A stretch of DNA of 44,480 nt from CANKHA01 sp035699705 (GTDB lineage: Bacteria; Pseudomonadota; Alphaproteobacteria; Rhizobiales; Xanthobacteraceae): positions 1-44,480 of the forward strand of contig DASSPI010000160.1 in NCBI GenBank assembly GCA_035699705.1, written 5' to 3'. The notes beneath the pieces were generated by a model. The model was not told where the DNA came from and did not search any database. It worked only from the letters and a program-made list of their open reading frames with translations. The translations under genes were made by a program, and so were the position numbers. Positions 1 through 7,544 of the stretch are shown here, in pieces. Positions within the stretch are counted from its first letter, which is position 1. Every line of letters begins with the position of its first letter.

Positions 1-2
1 CG

Positions 3-440
3 ACACCGATGGTGCATTACCGCGGCGCCGATGTACGCGACGCGCTGCAGGCCCTGCGCGGCGAGAAGGGAGACCCCTATGAGGGAATCGTCATGGACTT
101 CGTCAATCCGGTCACCGGCCGGCCGGTGTTCACGACCCTAAACTACTCGGCCCAGTTGCTAAGGCCCGGCGAAGAAACACTGGCCAAACGCGAAACCTGC
201 AACTCCTTCTCGGTGGTGCTGGAGGGCCAAGGCTATACTGAGGTCGGCGGACTGCGCTTTGACTGGGAGCCGAATGATATTGTCGTCATTCCGAACTTCC
301 TGTGGCGGCGGCACGTCAACACCGGAAAGAACGATGCGGTGATCTACACCGTCTCCGATGCGGCGCTGATGAAGAACATCGGCCAATACAGGGCGCAGGG
401 TAAGACAGCCAAGGGCGAAATTGCCCAATTGGTTGCGTAA
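3..440 (+). CDS. Gentisate 1,2-dioxygenase-like cupin protein (5' truncated)
   Basis: C-terminal part of a bicupin ring-cleaving dioxygenase of the gentisate / salicylate / 1-hydroxy-2-naphthoate dioxygenase family, which opens hydroxylated aromatic rings using Fe(II) and O2. The visible part carries the family pattern of a linker (HYRGADVRDALQAL, then VNPVTGRP) followed by a second cupin barrel with a glycine-rich turn (VVLEGQGYTEVGG) and a W-x-P-x-D-x-V-V-I-P strand. The reading frame is open to the left edge, so the ATG at 9 is probably internal and the iron-binding N-terminal cupin lies outside the window. The C-terminal cupin is usually the non-catalytic half in this family. A strong hairpin follows 21 bases after the stop. 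Family assignment is good; the exact substrate cannot be told. Confidence 0.7.
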   Translation, partial: TPMVHYRGADVRDALQALRGEKGDPYEGIVMDFVNPVTGRPVFTTLNYSAQLLRPGEETLAKRETCNSFSVVLEGQGYTEVGGLRFDWEPNDIVVIPNFLWRRHVNTGKNDAVIYTVSDAALMKNIGQYRAQGKTAKGEIAQLVA

Positions 441-461
441 CCACAGGCCGCCATACGAAGG

Positions 462-491
462 CCACCCGCGCGCTGACCGGCGCGCGGGTGG
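462..491 (+). terminator. Perfect 12-bp hairpin after the cupin gene
   Basis: Positions 462-473 and 480-491 are perfect inverted repeats (CCACCCGCGCGC and its complement) around a 6-base loop. The hairpin starts 21 bases after the cupin stop codon, where a terminator is expected. The downstream run is only weakly T-rich (atatcttgt), so it may be an imperfect intrinsic terminator or a 3'-end stabilising stem. Confidence 0.55.
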
Positions 492-568
492 ATATCTTGT
501 CCCTGCCCGAGGCGCGGCTCCAACTCATTGACTGTCCGCATTAACCAGGCTCTCGGCCACGCCCGAAT

Positions 569-582
569 TTGATCTGGGACAA
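569..582 (+). promoter_or_regulatory. Imperfect FNR/FixK-like box upstream of the universal stress gene
   Basis: TTGAT-CTGG-GACAA matches 8 of 10 defined bases of the TTGAT-N4-ATCAA site bound by Crp/Fnr-family regulators (FNR, FixK, NnrR, Dnr). Its centre is about 75 bases before the ATG at 650, and an A/T-rich hexamer at 604-610 fits the -10 position of a class II activated promoter. Universal stress genes are common members of such regulons. Confidence 0.35.
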
Positions 583-649
583 AGCGCACCCCCCCACGCC
601 AACGATATCCTTTTCATGAACTTCGATGTGGCAAGGCAGGAGATGATCC

Positions 650-1102
650 ATGTACAAGCATATCTTGATCGGGACTGATGGCTCAGAGCTTGGCGATAGG
701 GCCGTGACTCACGGCTTGGCCTTGGCCAAAACCGTGGGAGCGCAGGTAACGGTGGTCACCGTGACGCATAATTGGTCGCCCGTCGATCTGGCCCTCGAAG
801 CCAGCAAGAACAGGCACAATCCAAATCCATTGCTGCAATTTGAGGTGATGGCGGCCGAGGCCGCGAAGCGCATCCTCGATGCCGCAGCGGCCAAGGCGAA
901 AGCCCTCGGGGTCGCGTGTCAGGTCGTACACGTGCCTAACCGGCACGCGGCGGAGGGCATCATCGAAACCGCGGAAAAAACCGGTGCCGACCTGATCGTG
1001 ATGGCCTCGCATGGCCGGCGCGGGATCAATCGGCTGATCCTCGGGGCCCAAGCCTATGAAGTGCTCAGCCACTGCAAGGTGCCGGCGCTGATCGTGCGGT
1101 AA
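650..1102 (+). CDS. Universal stress protein (UspA family)
   Basis: Single-domain Usp of 150 residues, the usual length for a cytoplasmic dimer with an ATP-binding-type Rossmann-like fold. The N-terminal strand with the conserved aspartate (HILIGTDGSELG), the motif ADLIVMASHGRRG and the C-terminal strand VPALIVR are all clear. In the nucleotide loop the usual Gly-Ser is Gly-Ala (LILGAQ), so nucleotide binding may differ from the classic form. The ATG at 650 is preceded by a good ribosome site (GGCAGGAG). An imperfect FNR/FixK-like box upstream suggests induction at low oxygen, as for many rhizobial Usp genes. It precedes a nitrogen-oxide gene block on the same strand. The molecular role in the cell is not known from sequence. 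Confidence 0.9.
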   Translation: MYKHILIGTDGSELGDRAVTHGLALAKTVGAQVTVVTVTHNWSPVDLALEASKNRHNPNPLLQFEVMAAEAAKRILDAAAAKAKALGVACQVVHVPNRHAAEGIIETAEKTGADLIVMASHGRRGINRLILGAQAYEVLSHCKVPALIVR

Positions 1103-1138
1103 CTCAGGGCGAGAGGTAAGTACCGGCTTTGTGGTTTT

Positions 1139-1267
1139 ATTTTTGTAACCGTTGCAATCATCTTGGCTGCGATTGTCCCCGTTCTGATTCTCGGCTTTAG
1201 CGTAAAGATTGCAGAAGCGGGAATTTCCAAAGGAGGGTCGGATGTCAGCTTTGCGTTTAGGAAATGA
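1139..1267 (+). other. Possible small membrane peptide frame without a standard start
   Basis: Reading on from the universal stress stop in the same frame gives 54 sense codons up to a TGA at 1265. These include a convincing single hydrophobic helix (VTVAIILAAIVPVLILGF) followed by a polar tail. A GAGAGG ribosome-site-like stretch lies at 1111-1116, but there is no ATG or GTG in frame; only ATT at 1139 or TTG at 1163 could start it. It could be a decayed small gene, a gene with a rare start, or chance. The ribosome site and first codons of the next gene lie inside it. Confidence 0.25.
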
Positions 1268-1745
1268 CTGGCGGGCGGTGTCCGGTGCTATTGCACAATG
1301 GTGGCGGCGCTGGACTGGCGCCAAGCCTGCCCCGATCAAAATGGAGTTTCATCGTCCGTCCGATTTTTCGACTCCGCAACTGCTCTCAATTTCGAGCCAG
1401 GGCCTGTACGGGTCCAATCTCCTGGAACGGCGCATGGTGGCGCTAAATCTCGACCCGGCAGAGGTGGCCCGGTCTGAACCTGCGTTGTTCCGTAGTTTTC
1501 AGAGACTCTGTACATCGTGCCAGAGCCCTATGCATTGCGTGCGGGATCTCGCGCTGGAATTTTCCAGAGATCCCGGCCAGCCGGCGTCATCTGACTGGCG
1601 GGATTATTGCCCAAACGCCACAATGCTCGACATGCTGAGCACCCTCCAGAGCTGCTCACTGCCCGCCAAGACAGCAACCAGTCCTGCGACATCACCTTCG
1701 GCCTCGTCATCTGCCAAGGGGTATCCGTCCCTTGCAGGTCAATGA
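1242..1745 (+). CDS. DUF6455 family protein
   Basis: 167-residue soluble protein with the features of the DUF6455 family: a C-x-x-C-x4-C cluster (CTSCQSPMHC) followed by W-R-D-Y-C-P-N-A. This gives four conserved cysteines that look suited to binding a metal or Fe-S centre. The family often sits beside low-oxygen and denitrification genes in alphaproteobacteria, which agrees with the NnrS and NirK genes just downstream; its function is unknown. The start at 1242 is chosen because AAAGGAGGG lies 5 bases upstream, whereas the in-frame codon at 1209 has no ribosome site. The tail after the cysteine region is Ser/Ala/Thr-rich and probably disordered. No signal peptide or membrane segment is seen. 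Confidence 0.65.
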   Translation: MSALRLGNDWRAVSGAIAQWWRRWTGAKPAPIKMEFHRPSDFSTPQLLSISSQGLYGSNLLERRMVALNLDPAEVARSEPALFRSFQRLCTSCQSPMHCVRDLALEFSRDPGQPASSDWRDYCPNATMLDMLSTLQSCSLPAKTATSPATSPSASSSAKGYPSLAGQ

Positions 1746-1809
1746 TGCGAGCCCGGCGGAGATCAGCTTGCAAACGTTCGCCCGCGGGCATGTGCGGATC
1801 CGAACATCC

Positions 1810-2988
1810 ATGAATCCCGTTCCTCGCCTCAAAACGTATCGGGGTCCGGCTCTGCTCTCCTACGGCTTTAGGCCGTTCTTCTTTTTGGGAGCCACTTATG
1901 CCGCCGTTGCCGTCGCTATTTGGGTTGCTTTTTTTAGGGACGAGATAGCCCTTCCTATCGTTTTTGCACCTCGCGATTGGCACGTCCATGAAATGCTGTT
2001 CGGGTATCTTTCGGCGGCCATAACGGGTTTCTTGCTGACTGCCATCCCGAACTGGACAGGCCGGCTGCCGCTGCAAGGGGCTTCCCTGCTGCTTCTGGTG
2101 GGGGTCTGGTTTGCTGGACGCATCGCGATGGCCTTCTCGGCACATCTGGGCTGGTTCGCAGCGGCGGCAATCGACTGCGCTTTCCTGGTGCTTGTCGCGG
2201 GCGTCGCTGGTCGGGAAATCTTTGCGGGAAGTAACTGGCGCAACTTCAAGATTCTGCTTCCAGTGACCGCGCTGAGCCTCGCGAACATCGGTTTTCATAT
2301 TGAAGCCCACGTTGCCGGTATCGCAGTATTTGCAACGCGCATAGGCATTGCTGCCATTCTGATGCTCATCATGCTCATCGGCGGGCGCATCATTCCGAGT
2401 TTCACGCACAACTGGCTTGTGCGGTCGAACCCGGGACGCCTGCCGGTCCCCTTCGGCAAGTTCGATGCGCTGGCGATCACCGTCAGCGCTGCGGCCCTCG
2501 TCCTGTGGATCGTCCTGCTGGAGGGCTGGGCGGTTGGAGCGGCTTTATTCGGAGCTGGCATCCTTCAGCTCCTGCGCCTTGCACGCTGGGCAGGCGACCG
2601 CACGGCAGCGGATCCGCTGGTGGTCGTCCTGCACGTCGGCTACGCCTTTGTGCCTTTAGGTTTCGTCCTTATGGCCCTTGCTGCCGTTGGAGCGGTGCAG
2701 CCGAGCGCCGGTCTGCATGCCTGGATGGTGGGGGCAGCAGGGATATTGACACTGGCGGTCATGACGCGTGCCACCCTGGGACATACCGGGAGCCAGCTTG
2801 TCGCGAATACCGCAACACAAGCAATATACGCGGCCGTGATCCTCGCCGCGCTTACCCGGATCGCGGCGGCGCTAATGCCGGCGTGGACGACGGCGTTAAT
2901 TCATGTATCTGCATTCGCATGGATCGCCGCATTCGGGGGATTTGCCGTTTTTTATGCACCGCTTCTGTTCGGCCATCGCAGGCATTGA
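1810..2988 (+). CDS. nnrS: NnrS family membrane protein
   Basis: Polytopic inner-membrane protein of about 392 residues with roughly 12 hydrophobic segments. NnrS proteins are heme- and copper-containing and are linked to denitrification and relief of nitric-oxide stress. Typical features are the N-terminal PALLSYGFRPFFFLG, the loop RDWHVHEMLFGY with histidines suited to metal or heme binding, AIPNWTGRLP, and MLIGGRIIPSFTHNWL. Start 1810 is preferred over the in-frame ATG at 1732 because family members begin just before the PRLKxYxGPAL motif and the earlier frame overlaps the preceding gene. The ribosome site is weak, so translation may be coupled to that gene. The copper nitrite reductase follows, and its product NO would be the stress handled here. 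Confidence 0.88.
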   Translation: MNPVPRLKTYRGPALLSYGFRPFFFLGATYAAVAVAIWVAFFRDEIALPIVFAPRDWHVHEMLFGYLSAAITGFLLTAIPNWTGRLPLQGASLLLLVGVWFAGRIAMAFSAHLGWFAAAAIDCAFLVLVAGVAGREIFAGSNWRNFKILLPVTALSLANIGFHIEAHVAGIAVFATRIGIAAILMLIMLIGGRIIPSFTHNWLVRSNPGRLPVPFGKFDALAITVSAAALVLWIVLLEGWAVGAALFGAGILQLLRLARWAGDRTAADPLVVVLHVGYAFVPLGFVLMALAAVGAVQPSAGLHAWMVGAAGILTLAVMTRATLGHTGSQLVANTATQAIYAAVILAALTRIAAALMPAWTTALIHVSAFAWIAAFGGFAVFYAPLLFGHRRH

Positions 2989-3093
2989 TCATGCGCTGTG
3001 GCCGGAATGGTGTCAGTTATCCCATCCTACTACACCGGAACTGCGAGACTGGTGTTAGGGTTGCCGTAATCTAAGCGATCACCGGAGACGAAA

Positions 3094-5049
3094 ATGCGGG
3101 AGTTTATGATGGCAGTGGTTTTCTCTGCTCTGGTTTTCGGCGGCGTTTTCTTTTTATTGGAACCGGTAAACCGACCCACGGCGCCGGCGCCTGGAAAGCC
3201 CGCTCAATACGAAACCGCTGCTCTCCCTCAAACACCGAGCGCTGAGCAGCAGCAGAAAGCGCCGGCATCCACCTCCAGCTCAGTCCAGCCCGCGCCGCCA
3301 AGCTTGGAGCAGCATGCTCAAGCCGCGCCGGGCTCAACGCCAGCATCACGCCCTGTCTCGGGCAGCGCTGCTGATACCCGTCACGGCCGGGAAGTCTATC
3401 GCAAATGTCAGGCATGCCATTCGCTCGAGCCCGGCAAGAACACCCTGGGCCCGAGCCTGGCCGGCATCGTTGGGAAGAAAGCTGCAAGCGAGCCGGCGTA
3501 TACCTATTCTCCAGCACTAAGAAATTCGGGCATCACCTGGGATGTTACGACGCTGGACCGTTACCTTCTCGACCCGCAGAAGACCGTCCCAGGCAATAAG
3601 ATGCCGTTCCCGGGATTAAAGACCGACAATGAGCGAAAAGACGTAATTGCTTACCTTGCCGCGACTTCGTCCCCAACCGCAGCCGCGCCCTCGGAGAGCA
3701 GGATCGCGCAAGCTGCTCCGACACCAACCCAGCAGGCCACGCCACAACAGAGACCTTCGGTCGCTTACATCCCGGACGTACGCTATACGCTAAGGTCCGG
3801 CATCGCAGAGGGACGGCTGGTCTATGTTGGCGTTGGCGGGTCCATCGACGGCCAGATCAACCCGGTACTTTCCGCCGCCGAGGGCCAAGTAGTCCAAATC
3901 ACCTTGATCAACGGTGAAGGGGCAGAACACGACATTGTTTTCCCCGCACAGAATGCAAGATCGCCTCGCATTACCGGACGAGGTAGCAGCACGACGTTGG
4001 CATTTCGCGCCGAGCGCGCCGGCGATTTCACCTATATATGCAGCGTGCCCGGACATCAGCTCGCGGGGATGGAGGGTCAATTTCTGATCACCGCACGTCC
4101 ACCAGCGCAGACGGTGGTCGAGGCGGTGATTTCACGAGAAGCAACTGATTTGCCCCCGCCTGTCGGCAACCGCACGCCTCAAACCGTCCGGGTTGATCTG
4201 ATAAGCGTGGAGTTGGAAGGCCGGCTCGCCGATGGAGCGACCTTTGGCTACTGGACCTTTAATGGAAAGGTTCCTGGGCCCTTCCTGCGCGTTCGCGTCG
4301 GAGATACGGTAGAAGCCCATCTCAAGAATGCGGGCGACAGCAGCATGATCCATTCGGTGGACTTCCATGCGGCAACCGGACCGGGTGGTGGCGCTGCAGC
4401 AACGCAGGTCGATCCGGGCCATGAAAAGGTCGTCAAGTTCAAAGCTCTAGCCCCGGGGCTTTATGTATATCACTGCGCCACGCCCATGGTTGCTCACCAC
4501 ATAGCCAATGGCATGTACGGCTTGATTCTGGTCGAGCCGGAGGGCGGACTTTCTCCTGTCGATCATGAACTTTACGTGATGCAGGGAGAAATCTATACCG
4601 AAGCGCCGTTCGGCCAGCGCGGAAGCCAGGATTTCAGCGTCGAAAAATTGCTGAATGAACGGCCAGAATATTTCGTCTTTAACGGATCGGTGGGTGCGCT
4701 TTCCAAGCTTCACCCGATGAAAGCTAAGGTCGGAGAAACCGTTCGCATTTACTTTGGTGTGGGAGGACCCAACTACACGTCGTCGTTTCACGTGATCGGT
4801 GAGATCTTCGATCGCGTGTACAGTTTAGGCGACGTGCAAAGCCCGCCAGCGCGCGGCGTGCAAACGGTCACCGTTCCAGCTGGTGGCGCCACGATAGTCG
4901 AGTTCAAGCTTGAGGTTCCGGGCAATTATATCCTGGTCGACCATGCACTCTCGCGGGCGGAACGAGGCCTTGTTGGAATTCTGCAGGTCGAAGGGCCACC
5001 GAATCCGGAGATTTTTGACGGAAAGGTTGAAGCTGGAGACGGGCACTAG
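3094..5049 (+). CDS. nirK: Four-domain copper nitrite reductase (cytochrome c + cupredoxin + NirK)
   Basis: Periplasmic enzyme reducing nitrite to NO. An N-terminal hydrophobic segment (about 5-22; signal peptide or anchor) leads into an Ala/Pro/Ser/Gln linker to about residue 95. A cytochrome c domain follows (C105-x-x-C108-H109; likely axial Met in NKMPFPG), then a second linker. Next is a cupredoxin at about 225-335 with type 1 copper ligands H279, C316, H321 and M326. The two-domain NirK core comes last: type 1 copper H420, C461, H469, M474; type 2 copper H425, H460, H617; catalytic Asp423 and His566. All key residues are present, so it should be active. The extra domains look like built-in electron donors. 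At 651 residues it is far longer than plain NirK (about 340-380). ACCGGAGACG precedes the ATG. Confidence 0.92.
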   Translation: MREFMMAVVFSALVFGGVFFLLEPVNRPTAPAPGKPAQYETAALPQTPSAEQQQKAPASTSSSVQPAPPSLEQHAQAAPGSTPASRPVSGSAADTRHGREVYRKCQACHSLEPGKNTLGPSLAGIVGKKAASEPAYTYSPALRNSGITWDVTTLDRYLLDPQKTVPGNKMPFPGLKTDNERKDVIAYLAATSSPTAAAPSESRIAQAAPTPTQQATPQQRPSVAYIPDVRYTLRSGIAEGRLVYVGVGGSIDGQINPVLSAAEGQVVQITLINGEGAEHDIVFPAQNARSPRITGRGSSTTLAFRAERAGDFTYICSVPGHQLAGMEGQFLITARPPAQTVVEAVISREATDLPPPVGNRTPQTVRVDLISVELEGRLADGATFGYWTFNGKVPGPFLRVRVGDTVEAHLKNAGDSSMIHSVDFHAATGPGGGAAATQVDPGHEKVVKFKALAPGLYVYHCATPMVAHHIANGMYGLILVEPEGGLSPVDHELYVMQGEIYTEAPFGQRGSQDFSVEKLLNERPEYFVFNGSVGALSKLHPMKAKVGETVRIYFGVGGPNYTSSFHVIGEIFDRVYSLGDVQSPPARGVQTVTVPAGGATIVEFKLEVPGNYILVDHALSRAERGLVGILQVEGPPNPEIFDGKVEAGDGH

Positions 5050-5170
5050 AAGTTGTAAGACTCCATTCGAAGCTTCGGCTGGCTACCCTTGGATCGTTGG
5101 CCCTGCCCCTTGATTATGGGAATGTATTCTTCTGTAATGCCCCACCACTGCTCATTGGTTCGGAGCTGAA

Positions 5171-5371
5171 ATGATGCAATCCGACACTTCCTCCGCGGCA
5201 AATTCGGCCTTCGAAGCAGCAGACGACATTGACGAGACGGCACTCGCGGACGTGATGCGTTCGGTCCCGCTTGGCGCTGCCGTCCTGGCGGGCACGATGG
5301 TTGCATTGCTCGTTCTCGGTTATATCGCGGTTTACCTCCTGGTCTTCATTCCGCGCGGCACGGTGGGTTGA
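5171..5371 (+). CDS. Small subunit (IIa-like) of a B-type heme-copper oxidase
   Basis: 66-residue protein with one membrane helix near its C-terminus. It has the pattern of the ba3-type subunit IIa: a short soluble start, then VPLGAAVLAGTMVALLVLGY, and an arginine-glycine just after the helix (PRGTVG). Its position immediately before the CuA subunit gene, 3 bases away, supports this role; subunit IIa supplies the helix missing from the short subunit II of B-type oxidases. Two adjacent ATG codons (5171 and 5174) could start it, with CGGAG upstream. The length is about twice that of the Thermus subunit because of an acidic N-terminal extension. Assignment rests on pattern and context, not on strong sequence identity. 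Confidence 0.65.
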   Translation: MMQSDTSSAANSAFEAADDIDETALADVMRSVPLGAAVLAGTMVALLVLGYIAVYLLVFIPRGTVG

Positions 5372-5374
5372 GCG

Positions 5375-5932
5375 ATGTCTCAAATTCATCCGGAAATGCA
5401 TGAGCGCCGAATTCTGGGAACGGAATTGCTGTGGTCATTCGGCGTCGGCATCTTTGTCGCCGCCTCCCTGAGCATGATCCTGTTCACCGCCTTCACGATC
5501 AGCGTCAATCCTCCCAGCAACGTCGAGCGGATTGATCCAAAGACGCTTCATCTGTCGGGCGAATTCGCGGAGCATAATTTGGGCACCACCGTCGGATCCG
5601 ACGGCAGCGTCACTGTGCGGGCGATCGCAACTCAATTCATGTTTCTTCCACGCTGCATCGCGGTTCCGGCGAACCGGCGCGTGACGCTGCGCTTTGCATC
5701 TCCCGATGTGATCCATGGCCTGCTGATCACCGGCACCAACGTCAATACCATGGTGGTCCCGGGCTTCGTATCGCAGGTGCATACCGAATTCACCCGCACC
5801 GGCGATCTTCTGATGCCGTGCCACGAATACTGCGGCCTGGGCCATAGCGAAATGTGGGCGAACGTCCAGGTGGTGGCGCAGGACGAGTTCAAACCGGGCC
5901 CCGACGGGAGGATTTCCTGTGCGCAACGCTGA
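5375..5932 (+). CDS. Cytochrome c oxidase subunit II (CuA), B-type
   Basis: Electron-entry subunit of a heme-copper oxidase: one N-terminal membrane helix (about 18-42) and a periplasmic cupredoxin domain holding the binuclear CuA centre. All CuA ligands are present: H114, C149, E151 (backbone), C153, H157 and M160 in CHEYCGLGHSEM. At 185 residues it is short and has a single helix, as in ba3-type oxidases rather than the two-helix aa3 type. It takes electrons from a c-type cytochrome, probably the diheme protein encoded two genes later. The stop codon overlaps the start of subunit I by 14 bases, so translation is likely coupled. Confidence 0.9.
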   Translation: MSQIHPEMHERRILGTELLWSFGVGIFVAASLSMILFTAFTISVNPPSNVERIDPKTLHLSGEFAEHNLGTTVGSDGSVTVRAIATQFMFLPRCIAVPANRRVTLRFASPDVIHGLLITGTNVNTMVVPGFVSQVHTEFTRTGDLLMPCHEYCGLGHSEMWANVQVVAQDEFKPGPDGRISCAQR

Positions 5933-7535
5933 GCGGCTTTGTCTGGCGCATTTCTGGGTGGCGTTTGGCGCCTTCCTGTTCGCCTGCGCAATCGGCACCT
6001 GGCAGATGTGGGTCCGCAGTCCACTGGGCGCCAATGTGGGCACCCCCGGCCAGTATTTCATGTCGGTGACAGCGCATGGCGTATCGATGGCCTATGTGCT
6101 GACGACGTTTTTCATCATGGGATTCGGCTATTTCGTGGCGGTTACCGCGCTTGATCGTGCGCTTCCCGGCAAGCTCTGGGCCTGGGCCGCATATTGGGTC
6201 GCGCTTCTCGGCGTCGTGCTGACCGTCATTCCGATCGCAACGGGCCAAGCTTCCGTGCTTTTCACCTTCTACCCGCCCCTGACCGCAAGCGTGTGGTTCT
6301 ACATCGGGCTGGTGCTCGTCGTCGTCGCATCGTGGGTCTGGTGTCTCCTGATGCTCGTGGCGATGACGGAGTGGAAGCGGGAAAATCCCGGACGTCCGGT
6401 GCCGCTGGCGATGTTCGCTACCGTCGCCAACGCCGTGATGTGGCTGTGGACGACGGTCGGCGTCGCGGTTGAGCTTGTGTTTCAGGTAATCCCGGCGGCG
6501 ATGGGGCTCGTGCAAACCATCGACGTCGGTCTGGCGCGGACGCTGTTTTCCTGGACGCTGCATGCGATCGTCTATTTCTGGCTCATTCCCGCTTACATCG
6601 CGTTCTATACGATGGCTCCGCGCGCAGCCGGCGGCAGGCTGTACAGCGACACCATGGGGCGTCTGACGTTCATCCTTTTTCTGATCTACAGCCTGCCGGT
6701 TGGCATGCACCATCTGCTGATGGATCCGGAGCACGGCAACGCCACCAAGTTCATCCAGGTGCTGCTCACGGCCTTCGTCGCGGTTCCGACGCTGCTCACC
6801 ATCTTCACGATCACGGCCTCTTTCGAGATCGCTGGACGTCTGCGCGGCGGACGCGGGATTTTCGGCTGGATCGCCGCGTTGCCGTGGGAGCGGCCGATGG
6901 TGCTTGCCACCGGTCTCAGCTTTTTCATGCTCGGCTTCGGCGGCTTCGGCGGCATCATCAACATGGGCTACGGCATGAATGCGATGGTGCACAATACGTC
7001 CTGGGTCACCGCGCATTTCCATCTGATCTTCGGCGGCTCCGTGGTGATCATGTATTTCGCAATTGCCTACGCGATCTGGCCGCGGCTGACCGGACGCGAA
7101 TACCAATCGCTCGCGCCGCTGCGCTTGCAGCTCTGGCTGTGGTTCATCGGCATGATGGTGATGACCTTGCCATGGCATTGGCTGGGCTTGCAGGGCCAGT
7201 GGCGCCGGGTCGCGAACTTCAACTACGCCGATCCGATCATCGCGGCCTGGGGGCCGTGGGTCATCGTCTCATTCGCCGGCGGCATCATTCTGCTGGCCTC
7301 AGCCGTGCTGTTTGTCGCAAACCTGGCGGCCCTGCATCGCGGTCCTGCCTTGGGCGTCGTGCGGCCGCTCTACGCACTGGCGGTGCATCCGCCGCTTCGG
7401 GTCCCCGCGGCGCTCAACGGGTTTGCGCTGTGGAATGTGCTGGTGCTGGTGCTGATGGTGGCCGCTTACGGTTATCCGATCGCGCAGTTCCTGATCGACC
7501 CGTCGCCAGGCGCGATTGTTCATAGGGTACGGTAG
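5919..7535 (+). CDS. Heme-copper oxidase subunit I, B-type (ba3-like)
   Basis: Catalytic membrane subunit of 538 residues with 12 or more helices. Ligands are visible: low-spin heme H53 and H368, high-spin heme H366, and CuB H215, H264 and H265. The active-site tyrosine cross-linked to a histidine in oxygen reductases is kept (Y219 in HAIVY); the usual proline after the CuB histidine is alanine. The region around VYFWLIPAY, YSLPVGMHH and VAVPTLLTIFT matches the Thermus ba3 pattern. The retained tyrosine favours O2 reduction; placement after nirK leaves an NO-reducing role possible. The start is GTG at 5919 with GGGAGG upstream, overlapping subunit II. No Sco or CtaG assembly gene is adjacent. 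Confidence 0.87.
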   Translation: MRNAERLCLAHFWVAFGAFLFACAIGTWQMWVRSPLGANVGTPGQYFMSVTAHGVSMAYVLTTFFIMGFGYFVAVTALDRALPGKLWAWAAYWVALLGVVLTVIPIATGQASVLFTFYPPLTASVWFYIGLVLVVVASWVWCLLMLVAMTEWKRENPGRPVPLAMFATVANAVMWLWTTVGVAVELVFQVIPAAMGLVQTIDVGLARTLFSWTLHAIVYFWLIPAYIAFYTMAPRAAGGRLYSDTMGRLTFILFLIYSLPVGMHHLLMDPEHGNATKFIQVLLTAFVAVPTLLTIFTITASFEIAGRLRGGRGIFGWIAALPWERPMVLATGLSFFMLGFGGFGGIINMGYGMNAMVHNTSWVTAHFHLIFGGSVVIMYFAIAYAIWPRLTGREYQSLAPLRLQLWLWFIGMMVMTLPWHWLGLQGQWRRVANFNYADPIIAAWGPWVIVSFAGGIILLASAVLFVANLAALHRGPALGVVRPLYALAVHPPLRVPAALNGFALWNVLVLVLMVAAYGYPIAQFLIDPSPGAIVHRVR

Positions 7536-7544
7536 GTCCTCCTC

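Noticed and set aside
1143..1157. TTG...CAA dyad before the DUF6455 gene (TTGTAACCGTTGCAA)
   Set aside because: Spacing between half sites is 9 rather than 8 bases, so it does not fit an FNR/FixK site.
1528..2409. Minus-strand frame of about 290 codons opposite nnrS
   Set aside because: No signal, domain or ribosome site; it lies opposite a well-supported NnrS protein.
3061..3074. FNR-like box just before nirK (TTGCC-GTAA-TCTAA)
   Set aside because: Only 6 of 10 consensus bases match and it is too close to the start codon to activate transcription.
5889..7178. Long minus-strand reading frame of about 430 codons across the oxidase genes
   Set aside because: Composition is His/Arg/Glu-rich with no family pattern; it is the shadow of oxidase subunit I, whose heme and copper ligands are clear on the plus strand.
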